Source of the DNA: an uncultured Pirellulales bacterium | GTDB lineage: Bacteria > Planctomycetota > Planctomycetia > Pirellulales > Lacipirellulaceae | Reading direction: 5' to 3' | Length of the DNA: 5,204 nucleotides | NCBI GenBank assembly: GCA_947258835.1 | Contig: CAMYJY010000260.1 | Coordinates: forward strand, 1 to 5,204 | Shown here: in pieces, positions 5,193-5,204 of the stretch | Layout: every line of letters begins with the position of its first letter | Position numbering within the stretch: the first letter of the stretch is position 1 | Notes under the pieces: generated by a model | Told to the model about the DNA's origin: nothing | Seen by the model: only the letters and a program-made list of their open reading frames with translations | Databases searched by the model: none | Translations under genes and position numbers: made by a program

Positions 5193-5204
5193 CTAGACCA
5201 CTGG

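Overview
The window is bacterial DNA with one leftward (minus-strand) operon filling positions 1 to about 4575, followed by about 630 bases without a convincing protein gene. Reading leftward, the operon holds nifJ (single-chain pyruvate:ferredoxin/flavodoxin oxidoreductase, PFOR), a dihydroorotate dehydrogenase-like flavoprotein, and the first 13 codons of a third gene that runs off the left edge. The host cannot be named with confidence. A single-chain NifJ beside a DHOD-like protein, plus a good sigma-54-type promoter, fits several groups with anaerobic or fermentative metabolism. Planctomycetota is my low-confidence guess from the general look of the proteins.

nifJ is broken. The N-terminal part (4573 to about 2963) and the C-terminal part (about 2960 to 1104) are in different frames. 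Compared from memory with the family, about 36 residues are missing exactly at the junction, a net loss of roughly 106 bases. All cofactor and cluster ligands that I can locate on either side are intact. Either a recent deletion has inactivated the gene, or the assembly has dropped a segment.

The most interesting part lies upstream of nifJ. On the minus strand, in order, come a near-consensus sigma-54 promoter (4736-4751, predicted start near 4725), a 28-base near-palindrome, a 29-base element (4639-4667), and a strong intrinsic-terminator hairpin with six U's that ends 28 bases before the nifJ ATG. Together they look like a small RNA of about 124 nt, or an attenuated leader. The 29-base element is an inverted copy (26/29) of positions 35-63, which hold the Shine-Dalgarno and AUG of the third gene. 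The leader RNA could therefore pair (26 Watson-Crick pairs plus one G-U) with the translation start of a gene at the far end of its own operon. This is a hypothesis from sequence only.

The right end (about 5058-5204) holds a bulged inverted repeat, three tandem copies of a 21-base unit and a REP-like palindrome built on ATTCCCGC. This is repeat-rich intergenic DNA. Between 4752 and 5057 I see only possible regulatory repeats.
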